The notes below the pieces were generated by a model. It was not told the origin of the DNA, made no database searches, and saw nothing but the letters and a program-made list of their open reading frames with translations. This document shows positions 13,373-13,451 of a stretch of DNA of 13,451 bases, piece by piece (position 1 is the stretch's first letter; the number at the start of each line of letters is the position of its first letter). The stretch comes from Bacteroidales bacterium (GTDB taxonomy: Bacteria; Bacteroidota; Bacteroidia; Bacteroidales; Muribaculaceae). Where the stretch lies: assembly GCA_900770215.1 (NCBI GenBank), contig CAAGJW010000103.1:1-13451 (forward strand). The letters run 5' to 3'. A program made the translations under genes and the position numbers.

Positions 13373-13451
13373 TTACGTAACCATCCGAAATGAGCCGTCT
13401 TTTTGGAGTATTTTTTGATTGCGAGCTTTGCAGTCAAAAAAGCTATGTTTA
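13373..13451. mobile_element. Possible mobile-element end at the right edge
   Basis: The AT-rich 79 bases beyond the broken orphan fragment carry an imperfect 8-bp inverted repeat (TTGATTGC around 13417-13424 and GCAGTCAA around 13431-13438, one mismatch), then AAAAGCT and an ATG at 13445 opening a frame off the edge. The layout, a hairpin starting TTGA and ending TCAA just before an ATG beside a truncated gene, parallels the left edge (80-100 and the ATG at 77). Too little sequence is present to name a family. Confidence 0.3.

Overview
The window looks like a chromosomal segment from a Bacteroidota genome, probably Bacteroidales (Muribaculaceae or a Prevotella/Bacteroides relative; genus not decidable here). 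The grounds are the protein content and a recurrent Bacteroidetes-type promoter, TTTG-N19-TAnnTTTG. That promoter is seen perfectly upstream of the MTA/SAH nucleosidase and of the SH3-domain gene, and imperfectly at several other starts. Shine-Dalgarno sequences are mostly absent, which also fits this phylum.

Layout from left to right. The left edge (1 to about 105) appears to be the end of a mobile element whose transposase-like gene points out of the window. It abuts a flavodoxin gene that has lost its N-terminal half (to 394). Enolase follows (572-1885), with a small leader hairpin and a strong terminator shared with a convergent small GNAT acetyltransferase (2038-2349, minus). A three-gene minus-strand cassette comes next: an XRE regulator with a C-terminal extra domain (5192-5683), a McrB-like AAA+ motor (3738-5186) and a McrC-like PD-(D/E)xK nuclease (2414-3745). 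Spacing is 5 nt, then an 8-nt overlap. This is a type IV (modification-dependent) restriction module with its own regulator, and sampled lines are lower in GC than enolase. It is divergent from a uridine phosphorylase-like gene (5909-6790) across a 225-bp region carrying 15-bp-spaced TTGT repeats and short palindromes.

Then come a small TPR protein (6870-7151, minus); a divergent cell-envelope pair, an amidase lipoprotein and an unrecognised lipoprotein (7227-8120 and 8122-8901); and a minus-strand tRNA-linked pair, a stand-alone B3/B4-domain protein (9577-10245) followed by a YciO/TsaC-family protein (8933-9541). Divergent from these is the AI-2/activated-methyl-cycle operon: MTA/SAH nucleosidase (10368-11045), luxS (11077-11562) and a translationally coupled EamA/DMT transporter (11562-12449). 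The right part holds a secreted double SH3b-like protein (12489-12953, minus), an orphan gene fragment (about 13083-13372, minus) and a non-coding right edge that may be another mobile-element end.

Functionally most of the window is housekeeping: glycolysis, nucleoside salvage, methyl-cycle detoxification, tRNA-related proteins and the envelope. The accessory parts are the McrBC-XRE defence island and the two interrupted edges. No rRNA, tRNA or CRISPR array was seen. All identifications are from reading motifs; no database search was possible.
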